Notes under the pieces: generated by a model | What the model was told of the DNA's origin: nothing | Databases searched by the model: none | Seen by the model: the letters and a program-made list of their open reading frames with translations, nothing else | Program-made: the position numbers and the translations under genes | Part shown: positions 44,020 through 53,410 of the stretch, one piece after another | How positions within the stretch are numbered: the stretch's first letter is position 1 | Layout: each line of letters begins with the position of its first letter | Origin: CBDUXP01 sp965371225 [NCBI: uncultured bacterium] | GTDB lineage: Bacteria > Abyssobacteria > SURF-5 > CBDUXP01 | Reading direction: 5' to 3' | Assembly: GCA_965371225.1 (NCBI GenBank) | Contig: CBDUXP010000012.1 | Span: forward strand, 22,188 to 86,187 | Length of the DNA stretch: 64,000 nt

Positions 44020-45512
44020 ACGGCGAAGGCCTCGGCGGCGGGAGCCATCTTCGTGTTCGCGATTCGGTCAAGGGTCGCCAGATCCAACTGAGAAATAATC
44101 CAGATGGCCAGCTCTGTCACCGTGTGTTCTCTATGGCAGTAGACTTTCCACACCTTTGCCGGATCGCCAGTGAGCGCCTCATTATCGAACCGACAACCCC
44201 CGCCACAGAGATAGCGAGCCCAACATGTCGGACAGTCGTCGCGATCATAGATCGTGTTGTGGAGCCACCCGTTCCGACGCCCATGGTCGAAGCCATCTCT
44301 GGTATTTCCGATTCCGGAGGGACCTTGCCGGTGGCACGCATGGATGTTGCCATGAGGGTCCACTTCCACGTACCCGCGGCCTGCTCCACAAGAGTGGGTA
44401 ACCCGCGTCCGACCGATAAGACGCCGGATTGCACGCGACAGCGGGGTGAAAGTCAGTGGCTCGCCGCGACGCAGCGCCTGAAGGGTTCGGCGACCAAGTT
44501 CCTCAAAATCCTCTCCGGTACTCGCACCATCATCGGGAAAGCGAAACTGGTCTGGCTCATCCGTGCACCCCTGTGAAACTAGCGCAGCTGGTTCCACAGT
44601 GAAGGCACGCGCGAAGCCATCCCGAACAAACTCCTGAAGGTGTTCGGCCCGTTCGAGAACTCGCGGATTTGAAGCTACGTAGGAGCCACGCAATGTGGTA
44701 CTGCGTGCAAGTCGGGTCCCTTTCATAGCGCGCAGGTTCTTGAGAATCTTGTCGTAACTACCCGCGCCATTATTCAAAATGCGGAACTCGTTATGCAGTT
44801 CAGGAGTACCATCATGACTAAGGATCAAGCCAAAGTTATGTGCTTCAAGATACTCGCGCGCCTCCGGAGTCAAGAGGGTCCCGTTGGTTGTCATCCCGAA
44901 CGAACACTCTCGTCCATCGGCCCGTGCGCGCTCCTCGACGTAATCTACGACCTGCTTGATGACCGGGAAATTAAGCATTGGCTCGCCGCCGAAGAACGTG
45001 ATGTGATAGCCAGCACCTTTTGCCCAGTGGGCGACCATGAAGTCCAATGCACTTTGGGCCGTCTCCCAAGTCATAAGGAGATTCGCGCCCCCATAATTGC
45101 CACCATCGGCAAAACAGTAGCCACAACTCATGTTGCAGGCTTGTGCGACCTGAAGTACGAGGTGGCTGATCGCAGGCGTTTTCCCACGTCCCTCGCGCCT
45201 GAAATAGTCGTCAGGTACACCCAATAGGCGATAGGCGAGGAGGCGCTTGAACTCCGCGTAGAGTTCAGCGCGCAAACAATCCACCTCGACTCGCTCCTCG
45301 AGCCAATCTAAAACGTCGGTTTCGGGATCGGTCTGCACCTCCTGAGCCCACGCCACGACCTCTCGTACGATTTCGGCCATTGGCCCATCAATCTGGATGG
45401 GGGTAATACTGACCGGATCGAACACGAACCACTGACCGAACCGCTCGAACACATGCAACCCAGCGACTTGACTGGCAGCCACTGGGAAACCCGGCTTTAA
45501 TCCCCTATGCAT
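44016..45512 (-). CDS. Radical SAM/SPASM peptide maturase
   Basis: 498 residues. An N-terminal domain (about 18-55, LHVFERFGQWFVFDPVSITP) looks like the peptide-recognition start of thioether-forming maturases. The radical SAM cluster Cys126, Cys130 and Cys133 lie in ACNMSCGYC, followed by GGEP at 174-177. The SPASM part has Cys374, 392, 426, 429, 435, 439 and 458, which can hold two auxiliary Fe-S clusters. Such enzymes install thioether or C-C bonds in peptides (SCIFF, ranthipeptide, QhpD type). ATG 45512 follows GGAGGGA. Coupled to the GT9 gene and upstream of the Cys-rich gene. Confidence 0.92.
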   Translation of the reverse strand: MHRGLKPGFPVAASQVAGLHVFERFGQWFVFDPVSITPIQIDGPMAEIVREVVAWAQEVQTDPETDVLDWLEERVEVDCLRAELYAEFKRLLAYRLLGVPDDYFRREGRGKTPAISHLVLQVAQACNMSCGYCFADGGNYGGANLLMTWETAQSALDFMVAHWAKGAGYHITFFGGEPMLNFPVIKQVVDYVEERARADGRECSFGMTTNGTLLTPEAREYLEAHNFGLILSHDGTPELHNEFRILNNGAGSYDKILKNLRAMKGTRLARSTTLRGSYVASNPRVLERAEHLQEFVRDGFARAFTVEPAALVSQGCTDEPDQFRFPDDGASTGEDFEELGRRTLQALRRGEPLTFTPLSRAIRRLIGRTRVTHSCGAGRGYVEVDPHGNIHACHRQGPSGIGNTRDGFDHGRRNGWLHNTIYDRDDCPTCWARYLCGGGCRFDNEALTGDPAKVWKVYCHREHTVTELAIWIISQLDLATLDRIANTKMAPAAEAFAV

Positions 45513-45577
45513 TTCGTCCCTCCGATTTAAGCTGTTCAGGTGGAAGTCGAGCCATAGTCGAACAATCTGCGCGTCCT

Positions 45578-46075
45578 CTACATCAGGTGCAGCGTGATAT
45601 CCCAGGGGTCACCGGGGCGGACAAGACGACCCGGTGGATCAACACTCAGTTGATCCCCTCGATAAAGGTGAAGCCTGATCCTCGAGGAATTAGCCAGTCT
45701 CACCCGCGTCTGATACACAAGATCTCTGTCAACATCCAAATAGAGCGGCGCTCCATCCCACCCAATGATTCGATCCCCTGGGCGCAAACCGGTATACGAG
45801 GCCAGCAGGGCGGAGACCTTCGTGACGCGAAGTTCTATCGTTTGCTTATTCGTATTAACCGCCGCCGGTACGAAGGCGATATTCGACAGAAGAAAATCAG
45901 CCGTTGCGATATCAAGGGCCCACGCGCGATCAAGAGCGAGTTCGATCCCCCGCGAATCTCCAGCAAATGCTGCGGACAAACGCCCGTTTAAGGCAAAGGC
46001 CCCACCAACGACCCCCTGAGCAACCGCCCGCAACCAAGTCCGCCGCGAACTACTACTCCCCAAAAAAGAAGTCAT
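45578..46075 (-). CDS. Tat-exported PDZ-like domain protein
   Basis: 165 residues. The N-terminus SSSSRRTWLRAVAQ fits the twin-arginine signal (SRRxWL), followed by a hydrophobic stretch and a cut near AAFAG. The C-terminal half is PDZ-like: the carboxylate loop region SYTGLRPGDRIIGWDGAPL matches the usual GLxxGDxIxxxxG. It probably recognises C-terminal peptides in the periplasm. First gene after a good promoter at 46139-46167 and 65 bases before the radical SAM gene, so it likely leads the operon. It may hold or present the exported product. Confidence 0.8.
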   Translation of the reverse strand: MTSFLGSSSSRRTWLRAVAQGVVGGAFALNGRLSAAFAGDSRGIELALDRAWALDIATADFLLSNIAFVPAAVNTNKQTIELRVTKVSALLASYTGLRPGDRIIGWDGAPLYLDVDRDLVYQTRVRLANSSRIRLHLYRGDQLSVDPPGRLVRPGDPWDITLHLM

Positions 46076-46138
46076 AGTCCCCGCTTTCTATCGGTCCGTG
46101 CCACCCCAGCATTGCCCACTGGTAAGGATCCGTACAGA

Positions 46139-46167
46139 AGTAAAACATATGTGTATCAATACGTCAA
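46139..46167 (-). promoter_or_regulatory. Promoter of the PDZ-rSAM-GT9-Cys-rich operon
   Basis: On the minus strand, TTGACG (46167-46162) and TTTACT (46144-46139) are 17 bases apart, 64 bases before the ATG of the PDZ-like gene, inside a markedly AT-rich stretch. Confidence 0.6.
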
Positions 46168-46427
46168 CAGAAAAGTGCGGGGCACAATCAATATGGACAA
46201 ATAGAAACCAGAAGTTTATCTCCGCTGGAAGTGTATGGCAAGATTAAAGATAGCATATGTCACTTGCTGTAATGCCCAATATATCCGGGACGGATAGAGG
46301 ACAATTGGGCTTCCGTTACTTGCTCAAGACCAGGGCGAGGATGTGGAGCAATTCAGATGAACTGCCAGTACGTCGCTAAGCAGTGTGGCAGTGGAGGTTG
46401 AGGGCAGGCGAACTCGAGGCAGTTGGT
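46168..46427. other. AT-rich intergenic stretch
   Basis: No supported gene between the promoter and the DUF1573 stop. Composition is the lowest-GC part of this area; no hairpin of note was seen. Confidence 0.4.
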
Positions 46428-47630
46428 TTACGGATACATTTGCGGATCGCCTTCCCTTGGGCGCAAGGTCTCTTGGGACTCCCACTGGCGGCGATGTACC
46501 ATCTCACCATTTTCTTCGGTCGTCAGTTCAGGCTCGTTCGGGAAGCCACGTATGATGCGCTGCCCCTCTTCCGCTCGGCTGGCACTTCGCGTCCAGTAAA
46601 GCGGGATATTCAGATTTGGGAGTGCGGGATCTTCAAACTCTACGAGACAGTGGGCGACAAAGCGCCCAGGTGGCGTTTTCTCGGGAAGCTCGAATCGCAG
46701 GTACCCGGTTACCCCGCCGGAGTCAGCGACGAACTCGCCGTTCACCTGTGAATCAGAGACTTCGACGCGCTTGATAGACGGTGGTTGTCCTTTGGAACCG
46801 AATACGCGAACTTTTCGCTCGGCAGCACTGCCTTGTGGCAACACACCGAAATAGACTCGCCGGGGCTCAATTCGTACTGGTGCCATGACCTGCCCGTGTA
46901 TCCAGCTCCCCCCCACCTCGCTTCCATCCGACCCGCGGATTCGGATGGGAATTTGAAATCTGCCGGGCTGTTGCGGTGCTAGTCCGTCAAGCGTCACGTG
47001 CCACTGACCTTCTGCTCCATCCGGTGGCGAGAGTTTACTACTCAGGTCGTCAGAAAGAACTTCTACGGTGATCGGCTGAATATCCAAATCCAAAATATGA
47101 ATGTCGAACTCTCCCCCGAGGACAGCCCCAGGGCCAACATTCCCGATGTCCACAACCGCTGGCAAAGCCAGGATCTGCGCACCGGTTGGATGGATAAGCG
47201 CGGTAAGCACCAACCGAACGGGGCTCCATCCTTGTGCGTTCGTGAGAACCCAGAGTTCACGTCTCACCTCCCCGTAACGCCCCACCGCAGACGCGTCGAA
47301 AGACACGATGATACTTGCTCGTTCCCCGGCTGCATACTGTCTGCTCGCGAAACTCGGCACGGTGCATCCGCACGGCGTGCGAACGTCCAATATGCGCAGT
47401 CCGCCTTCCGGAGCGCCAGGTAGAATGAATTCAACCGTGCGTTCGGCAGTGTCGGCAATCGGACCGAGATCCCGCACAACTGGGCGCAGCGTCTCTGCCG
47501 TCGCGTCAGCGGCCACATGCGCGACGGCCAGTACCATTGGCAGAAGCAGTCGCAAGCGCACTGGTAGTACGAACCAGGGATTCGCGACAGAACTCGGACA
47601 TTCCGCCAGCAGTGAATCCACGGGGGGCAT
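46428..47630 (-). CDS. DUF1573-type exported protein
   Basis: About 400 residues. A signal peptide (VRLRLLLPMVLAVAHVAADA) is followed by a DUF1573-like beta-sandwich whose hallmark is RTPCGCTVPSF, preceded by DLGPI and a GGLRILDVR strand. Further immunoglobulin-like beta strands follow to the C-terminus. DUF1573 proteins are exported, have this CGCT motif, and are common in Bacteroidetes and planctomycetes; their function is poorly known. The start is uncertain: ATG 47630 or GTG 47561, which would place the signal peptide at the N-terminus. The gene lies upstream of the PDZ-like gene and on the same strand. Confidence 0.8.
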   Translation of the reverse strand: MPPVDSLLAECPSSVANPWFVLPVRLRLLLPMVLAVAHVAADATAETLRPVVRDLGPIADTAERTVEFILPGAPEGGLRILDVRTPCGCTVPSFASRQYAAGERASIIVSFDASAVGRYGEVRRELWVLTNAQGWSPVRLVLTALIHPTGAQILALPAVVDIGNVGPGAVLGGEFDIHILDLDIQPITVEVLSDDLSSKLSPPDGAEGQWHVTLDGLAPQQPGRFQIPIRIRGSDGSEVGGSWIHGQVMAPVRIEPRRVYFGVLPQGSAAERKVRVFGSKGQPPSIKRVEVSDSQVNGEFVADSGGVTGYLRFELPEKTPPGRFVAHCLVEFEDPALPNLNIPLYWTRSASRAEEGQRIIRGFPNEPELTTEENGEMVHRRQWESQETLRPREGDPQMYP

Positions 47631-48151
47631 CCGACAGCGTGACCGGTCTGCGACCGTCACAAGCGATTCACTCTCATCACAAAGTCCACACATGGGGACA
47701 CCAGATTGCGCCCAGCCCAATCAAGCCGACCATGGCAGGAGCGATGGCCAGATTTACTCTAGCCATACATTGGTACCGTTTAGGTCGAACTCTGGTCATG
47801 GGGATTGCCATGGATTAGCCGCAACTCGAAAGCGCGCACGCCGGACTTGGGTTGTCATCGCACTAGTGCGGTTTGCGGCACAACAGACCTTTTGCACGGA
47901 CCAGCACGTTACAGACAGGTAGCTTGGGCGATTTCAACGCGGGTGCATCCGTGTTCGGGCGGGTCCCACTCTTCCAGTCCTGCGCGAACTGAAACGATCC
48001 ACAGAGGGAAGGTTCTACTGATCTGGTCACCGCGCATCTGTGGCTCCGTAGCATTGCGAAACAGTGTAACGGGCAAGCCCCAGAAAACGTGATCCATTGG
48101 AGTTTGGGCAATAGGGAAACGTACGAAACCTCTCACTAGGGCGGGAACTCG
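47631..48151. other. Gap with only weak small frames
   Basis: About 520 bases between the DUF1573 start and the stop of the 627-residue gene. Minus-strand small frames exist (a 29-residue hydrophobic one at 47677-47766, and a 75-residue one at 47909-48136), but none has a ribosome site or recognisable features. Confidence 0.4.
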
Positions 48152-50032
48152 CTATGCGTCATCATCTATGCCCGGGGTAAGTCTGGACCCAAGGTGCTCC
48201 AGCCTTGATTGCTCCCGCCTCTCTGCCCACCAACGCCATCGCAGACATGCCTGGTTGTCGTTGGTGGACCGATAAGTAAGATAAGGTGCCCGCACGTACT
48301 GGCTTGCCTGGCGGGGCCGAAGGCCAGGCCGAGCATTCCAGTGACGGTTCCACGTGAGCCCGACGGTTGCTTGGAGCTGAGGCCAGTATGCCGCGCTCCA
48401 GCGTTCGAACACTCTTCCCGGGATGTCCTCGCTTAATCCTTCCTTCTGACCTACTGACTTTGGATACAGAACGGTGTCTGCGTGAGCGCGAAATACCTGA
48501 CGCAGCCACAACCATTGTTTCGAGGATTCCTGCCCTCGTGACGGGAACGTAAGTCGTGCCTCAAAAAATTCCTGAACAACCTTGACTTCCATTCGCAATT
48601 CAGGTGAGTCGAATCGCGGCCCCCTCCACGTCAATATCGCAGCAGCACCGTCAATCGAAAGTCGCCACTCGCCCACATCTTCGCTGCATGTCCCGGTAAA
48701 AGAATACCAATCTGCAAAATCGTACGTTCCGACATCTCGTCTGTTCCAGACAGGAAGCGAAAAGGCCCATAAGAGCGTTCGCGTCTCTCGCAGGCCCCCG
48801 AAACCACATCGTCGATCCATGTCGAGGTATAGCCAGGCCGAGTCGGTTTGCAGAATGCAATATTTTCCGGTCCCGAATGTCGGCGCTTCTACTTTTGAGA
48901 TCCGAAAACTTCCTTTCAAGTTGGACTCACACATTGCCCACCGTACGGGTGAATCGGCCACGTCAAAGACTTGCCTACTGGCAGCACCCGCGTTTACGGA
49001 CGCGCTGAGCGACTTCCCGGAATTCCTTGTGCATTGAATCCGGAGCTGCTGTGGAGTCGTGTTAACAATGCGGAAACCCCACCGCCCGCCTTCGATGGGT
49101 TCAGGCTCAAGACGGGGCCAGTCGTGGGCGCGGCAGCCAAGGCGGAACTTCTGGAAATTCCACCACAGTACAGCACACCAAGGCTGATTCGAATCTGGTA
49201 ATGGCTCAAAAGTGGTTCGAAACTGTTCGCCGGGGTTCACACAGATCAGATGGGTGGGGGATCCGTCTGACAATTCGAGCCTTAGATTGACTTGGCGTGC
49301 ACTTTCGTTCCAGGCCGCGAACTCAAGTTTTACACCCTCCCGCCCCAATATGGGCATGAGTCGCCAACCTCCACGGCGTGCAACCCAAACGCCACGAAAC
49401 ACGGCGGCACGACGATCGATTAATCCCCACGCACAGTCCCGCCCCAGTGGAACCCACGCACATGATTCGTCCGTGCGCATGCGCTTTTTCCAGGAGGTAA
49501 GGTACCGCGTGAATCCACTATCCAGCAACCTTGCGTTCCATACGTCTGAGACAAGCGGAGAATCCTCTTCGGACGCGGGCCAGAGCCCCATGACCAAGGG
49601 CGAGAAATATTCGATCAGGGCTTTTCCGTCTGGTGATGTAGTAGGTTGAGCACCGCTCAACAGTGCCAGACGCAACATCTTCACGTTTTCTGGTGGCTGA
49701 AAGCTGATAGCCCGCGTAACCCCATCACTGGCCATGATCGAACAGTGTTCACGCGATAATCGGCGCATGTACATGAAAGGGTGATCCTGTGCGAGTACCA
49801 CGGCACGTACGAACGCTGTCCGGCAATCCACACGCTCTGAAAGGATGAATCCTTTGGGTTCTCCCTCGGCACAGACCGTCAGCGAGCCGCGATACCGATC
49901 ATCCTGTACCGCCTCAGAAAGCACGGAGGTAGCATGTGTGAAGCCCAATCTTGCAGGGAATTCGCTCTCCTCCCAAATCTGGACGAGGGCGCCAATATGC
50001 TCAGGCCTTAACTCCTCACACGTTAAATGCAT
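48152..50032 (-). CDS. Large protein with N-terminal GNAT-like acetyltransferase domain
   Basis: About 627 residues. Residues 1-150 (LRPEHIGALVQIWEES, YRGSLTVCAEGEPKGFILSE, VRAVVLAQDHPFMYMRRL) resemble a GNAT N-acyltransferase, although the acetyl-CoA-binding R/Q-x-x-G-x-G/A loop is not obvious. The remaining 470 residues are Trp-rich and beta-rich and not recognised. ATG 50032 is preferred; a GTG at 50089 is possible. It lies 125 bases after the second B12 radical SAM gene and upstream of the DUF1573 gene, all on the minus strand, so it could belong to either biosynthetic cluster. Confidence 0.6.
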   Translation of the reverse strand: MHLTCEELRPEHIGALVQIWEESEFPARLGFTHATSVLSEAVQDDRYRGSLTVCAEGEPKGFILSERVDCRTAFVRAVVLAQDHPFMYMRRLSREHCSIMASDGVTRAISFQPPENVKMLRLALLSGAQPTTSPDGKALIEYFSPLVMGLWPASEEDSPLVSDVWNARLLDSGFTRYLTSWKKRMRTDESCAWVPLGRDCAWGLIDRRAAVFRGVWVARRGGWRLMPILGREGVKLEFAAWNESARQVNLRLELSDGSPTHLICVNPGEQFRTTFEPLPDSNQPWCAVLWWNFQKFRLGCRAHDWPRLEPEPIEGGRWGFRIVNTTPQQLRIQCTRNSGKSLSASVNAGAASRQVFDVADSPVRWAMCESNLKGSFRISKVEAPTFGTGKYCILQTDSAWLYLDMDRRCGFGGLRETRTLLWAFSLPVWNRRDVGTYDFADWYSFTGTCSEDVGEWRLSIDGAAAILTWRGPRFDSPELRMEVKVVQEFFEARLTFPSRGQESSKQWLWLRQVFRAHADTVLYPKSVGQKEGLSEDIPGRVFERWSAAYWPQLQATVGLTWNRHWNARPGLRPRQASQYVRAPYLTYRSTNDNQACLRWRWWAERREQSRLEHLGSRLTPGIDDDA

Positions 50033-50157
50033 ACGCCATGTTAGTCCCCGATGAGTTGAATCCCGATCCTTGTCGTAACTAGGCACCACATCGGGCGGAC
50101 ATTTTGACGAGACTCATAGTCAATAGTTAGGTCCGGCGGCTTTGGTACAGAAAGTCT

Positions 50158-51672
50158 CTAGGCGGGACTCGCACGCCGGTTGTTCACACTGGGATGAACC
50201 ACCTTGCGCGCCTCGACGGCAGCCAGCTCTTCGTCGAACTTCGTCGGGTCCTCTGGGCCCGAATATCCCCAGTTGAATGCCTCGTGATGCGAGGGCAGCC
50301 CTCGGAGAAACTTGTAGTTGTGCAGGAAATCGTCAAACGAGTACCGGACAGGCTGCTCGGGATGCGCCGTGGGGACGGCCTTGCGACCACTGGCCCACAA
50401 GGCGTGCACCCGCCGCCAGGCGGTCATGTAGAGGTCGAGGCGCCGCGCGTAAAATTCGTCCAGGGGCAAGGTGGTGGGTAGCACGTTGTGCTGCCCGTCG
50501 TACAGGCGCCAATCGTGCGCCAACACCTGATCCGAGTAGCGCTGCAAGATCTGTGTCCCGGGAAACGGGGTCAGGCAGTGCATATTCAAATGACCCATCT
50601 CGCACTCTTGGACAAATTCGGTCATCGCATCAAAATCGCCCGCCACCCAATCCGGCGGAGTAATGAACGATCCGATGACAAACAGGTCTCGTGCGTTCAG
50701 CGCGTCCAGCGCGGTCCGGGTAAACCGAGCATGCTTCTTGAACTCCCACCGCTCCATGACACCCTGGTCCAGCGTCTCAAAACCGACAAAGACGATCTTG
50801 AGCCCAGCCGCGCACCACGCATCGAGCAGGTCCGGCTGCATGGCTAATGTGTCCGCGCGCGCGAGAATCGCGAGCATCTTACCGTGGTCGACGCTTCCGA
50901 GCGCGCGCGCTAATTCCAACGCGTAGTCCTTGCGCTGTAGCGGGTTGTCGTCAACAAACATCAGGAGTTGCGCTTCTGACGAGCAGAATTCGGCAACGAC
51001 CCGGTTGACGGATTTCGTCCGGAACTGGCGACCGTACGTTTTCCATACCGTGCAAAAACTACAGGTGTGGAGACAGCCCCGCGTGGCCTCGAGTGGTGCC
51101 ATCGTGGTGGTGCCATCGACCCAGCGGAATCCTGATGCCGGAACTGGGTGGGCAGCGAGCCTGGGCCACGGCGAAGCATCGAAGTCCTCAAGTAACACGG
51201 CCGGCGGCCCCGCCTCCCGACACCCAGCGCTGCCAAACGCGTGCACGCCGGGCAGACCGGCGGCGGCCCGCGGCCCTCTTTGGGCGACCGCGGCGACCAG
51301 AGCGGGAAACGTCTGCTCAGCTTCTCCGCACACGATCGCATCCACAAAGGGCCAATCGAAATCCTGCGGGCGCAAGGACGGGTGTTGGCCGCCGATGACG
51401 GTGAAGGTCTCCGGGGCCTCGCGCTTAATCGCACGACACAGCGCCAGACTGACGTATGCTGTCGAGGTGAGCGCGGAGATGCCTACGAGATCAGGGGCAA
51501 ACGCTGTGAACTCTGCCCTCCAGTCGGCCGTGAACCGCATGTCGAGAATGCGCACTTCGTGATCGGGAACCGTTGCAGCCGCCACTTCCAACGACAGGGG
51601 CCGGAAGGCGAACAGCGCGTCTAGCCCCATGCCGCGCGTCCGACAAATGGGGTGGATTAGTAGGATCTTCAT
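50158..51672 (-). CDS. Cobalamin-binding radical SAM protein (second copy)
   Basis: 504 residues from ATG 51672. An N-terminal B12-binding Rossmann region (1-140, MKILLIHPICRTRGMG, PDLVGISALTSTAYVSLAL, IGGQHPSL) is followed by a radical SAM core with the cluster ligands Cys200, Cys204 and Cys207 in TRGCLHTCSFC, and a conserved C-terminal block (PFPGTQILQRYSDQVL). Class B enzymes of this kind methylate unreactive carbons or carry out other radical chemistry, as in hopanoid, bacteriochlorophyll and natural-product routes. The start overlaps the stop of the first copy (ATGA), so the two are translationally coupled and probably work on the same product. A longer frame upstream is inside the first copy. 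Confidence 0.92.
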   Translation of the reverse strand: MKILLIHPICRTRGMGLDALFAFRPLSLEVAAATVPDHEVRILDMRFTADWRAEFTAFAPDLVGISALTSTAYVSLALCRAIKREAPETFTVIGGQHPSLRPQDFDWPFVDAIVCGEAEQTFPALVAAVAQRGPRAAAGLPGVHAFGSAGCREAGPPAVLLEDFDASPWPRLAAHPVPASGFRWVDGTTTMAPLEATRGCLHTCSFCTVWKTYGRQFRTKSVNRVVAEFCSSEAQLLMFVDDNPLQRKDYALELARALGSVDHGKMLAILARADTLAMQPDLLDAWCAAGLKIVFVGFETLDQGVMERWEFKKHARFTRTALDALNARDLFVIGSFITPPDWVAGDFDAMTEFVQECEMGHLNMHCLTPFPGTQILQRYSDQVLAHDWRLYDGQHNVLPTTLPLDEFYARRLDLYMTAWRRVHALWASGRKAVPTAHPEQPVRYSFDDFLHNYKFLRGLPSHHEAFNWGYSGPEDPTKFDEELAAVEARKVVHPSVNNRRASPA

Positions 51673-53114
51673 GCGACGGGCTGCCGATCCAGTGACACGT
51701 CCGCAAAGGCCGGACGATTCTGCGCGAGCCCCGCGGCGTCTCTGGGAAACTGCGCCAGTTTTCGGTACCACTCCAACACATTGCTCAAGGGATACGTCCC
51801 GTTCATCCCGCTGCGATCCGCCGTCTGCCAGTATTTTCTGAACAGGCGCCGGTAGCGCTGGTAGAACACTTCTAACGGTAGCCGCGTCGGAAGGACCGCA
51901 TGAAAGCTGTCCCAAAGCCGGTAATCCCACTCCGTAATGTCTTCGCGCATTTCGTCGAATATGGCAGTGCCGGGATACGGGGTCAGGACATAAAACACCA
52001 ACAGCGTTGCGTTCAGCTGCGCCGTGTACTCCTCCATCTCGTCGAAATCCTCGTGCGTGAAGTTCGGATGTACGATGAAGCCCCCGAATGCCTCCACGCC
52101 ACGCTCACGCACCATGTCGACGGCCGGGCCGTTCGTGTTGCCGGATTTATTCGCGCCGAGAGCCCGCAATCGCCGCCGGTCAAAGTCCTCGAATCCCAGG
52201 TACACGGCCCCCAACCCGGCCTCGGTCCACTGGTCGAGCAGCTTCGGGTTTCTGGCAATGGCATCGGTTCGCGCTTGAATAATGAACTTGCGCTGGAGGC
52301 CACTGTGCGTAATCGTCGTGGCCAATTCCTCCGCGCGAGCTACATCGTCCAGAAAGTTGTCATCGGCCACCAGCACCCACTCGCGCGAGTCTTGCGCCAG
52401 CTCATCGACAACCCGCTGTGCAGTCTTCGCGCGAAATCCCCCCTGATAGAACGAAGGGACCGCGCAGAACTTGCAACGAAAGCTGCAACCGCGACTGGTT
52501 TCCAGAAACAGGGCTGGGCCTCGACCTGACGGGAGACGGTATCGATCATGCTGCGGCGCGGTCAGCCACCGCGCGGGAAACGGGAGCGCATTGAGATCGG
52601 GCTGCCCGCCCTGGACTCCACCGGAAACCCATCCCTCGATCGTGCGTGTCAGCACACCAGGCACGCACGGCAAGTCGACGCCGGCGCCCACTGCCCCACG
52701 GGCTTCTATCGCGTGGATCAACTCCGGAAAACTGTAGTCCGCTTCTCCAAGCACGATGAAGTCCACGAATGGCCATTGGCACGCGGTGGGGTGCGCCGTC
52801 GCATGCCGGCCACCCATCATCGTCAACGTATCGACGTTCCAATCCTTTGTCTGCCGAAGCACATCCAACGCTTGGACTGCAGTCAGCGTGAGCGCCGTCA
52901 CGCCCACCACATCGGGGAGGAACTCTTCCAACTCCTGCCGCAACCGGGCGGTCTGTTGGGGCATTTCCCCGGCCAGACGAAGATCGAGAATGCGTACATC
53001 ATGGTGCGATGCGATGGTCGCCGCGAGGGTCTCCAGCGGCAGTGGGGAAAAGAGAAATAGCGAGTCGTAAAGGCCGGACCGAAACTCTTGGGGCTGAACC
53101 AGCAGTACGCGCAT
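51669..53114 (-). CDS. Cobalamin-binding radical SAM protein (first copy)
   Basis: 481 residues: a B12-binding domain (about 1-140, with GGRHATAHP in place of a canonical DxHxxG), the radical SAM cluster Cys210, Cys214 and Cys217 in SRGCSFRCKFC, then GFEDFDRRRLRALGANK and a C-terminal YPGTAIFDEMRED block shared with the second copy. It is similar throughout to its neighbour, which suggests an old duplication. It follows the acyl-carrier-protein operon after a gap of about 300 bases on the same strand, so it probably acts on the fatty-acyl or polyketide product made there. Confidence 0.92.
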   Translation of the reverse strand: MRVLLVQPQEFRSGLYDSLFLFSPLPLETLAATIASHHDVRILDLRLAGEMPQQTARLRQELEEFLPDVVGVTALTLTAVQALDVLRQTKDWNVDTLTMMGGRHATAHPTACQWPFVDFIVLGEADYSFPELIHAIEARGAVGAGVDLPCVPGVLTRTIEGWVSGGVQGGQPDLNALPFPARWLTAPQHDRYRLPSGRGPALFLETSRGCSFRCKFCAVPSFYQGGFRAKTAQRVVDELAQDSREWVLVADDNFLDDVARAEELATTITHSGLQRKFIIQARTDAIARNPKLLDQWTEAGLGAVYLGFEDFDRRRLRALGANKSGNTNGPAVDMVRERGVEAFGGFIVHPNFTHEDFDEMEEYTAQLNATLLVFYVLTPYPGTAIFDEMREDITEWDYRLWDSFHAVLPTRLPLEVFYQRYRRLFRKYWQTADRSGMNGTYPLSNVLEWYRKLAQFPRDAAGLAQNRPAFADVSLDRQPVA

Positions 53115-53410
53115 AAGGACGTTGGGTGTCTGCCCTAAGCCGCGCCTACGGCCCCAGCCTGAGCACGCTCACAGGATGCACGTCGCGGGCCTTGGTGTGC
53201 GCCGCCCATCTGACATTGATGTAGGCGCTGCCGTACATGCCTGCATATCCCCCCGCCCTTCTCGTCTTCCGATGGCACTGGAGGCGTACCCGCGCACGCT
53301 GGGGACGGGTGACAGAACTCCACGTCGCGCGCCGGCAATGCCGCCTGCCCCTCTGCCGATGTTTCTACCACACCGTACACAGTTTGTCCACCGATATCAC
53401 AGCCGCGGTC
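53115..53410. other. Gap between thioesterase and radical SAM genes
   Basis: About 300 bases. Minus-strand frames here (including one of about 80 codons with scattered Cys) show no family features or ribosome site, so none is called. It may hold an internal promoter for the radical SAM pair. Confidence 0.4.

Noticed and set aside
47677-47766. 29-residue hydrophobic peptide frame upstream of the DUF1573 gene (contains AIWC, as does the Cys-rich leader)
   Set aside because: No ribosome site and no known family; the shared four residues are too few to mean anything.
47909-48136. 75-residue minus-strand frame
   Set aside because: GTG start without ribosome site, competing overlapping frames, no features.
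53135-53380. 81-codon minus-strand frame between thioesterase and radical SAM genes
   Set aside because: No ribosome site or family features; other frames are equally open.
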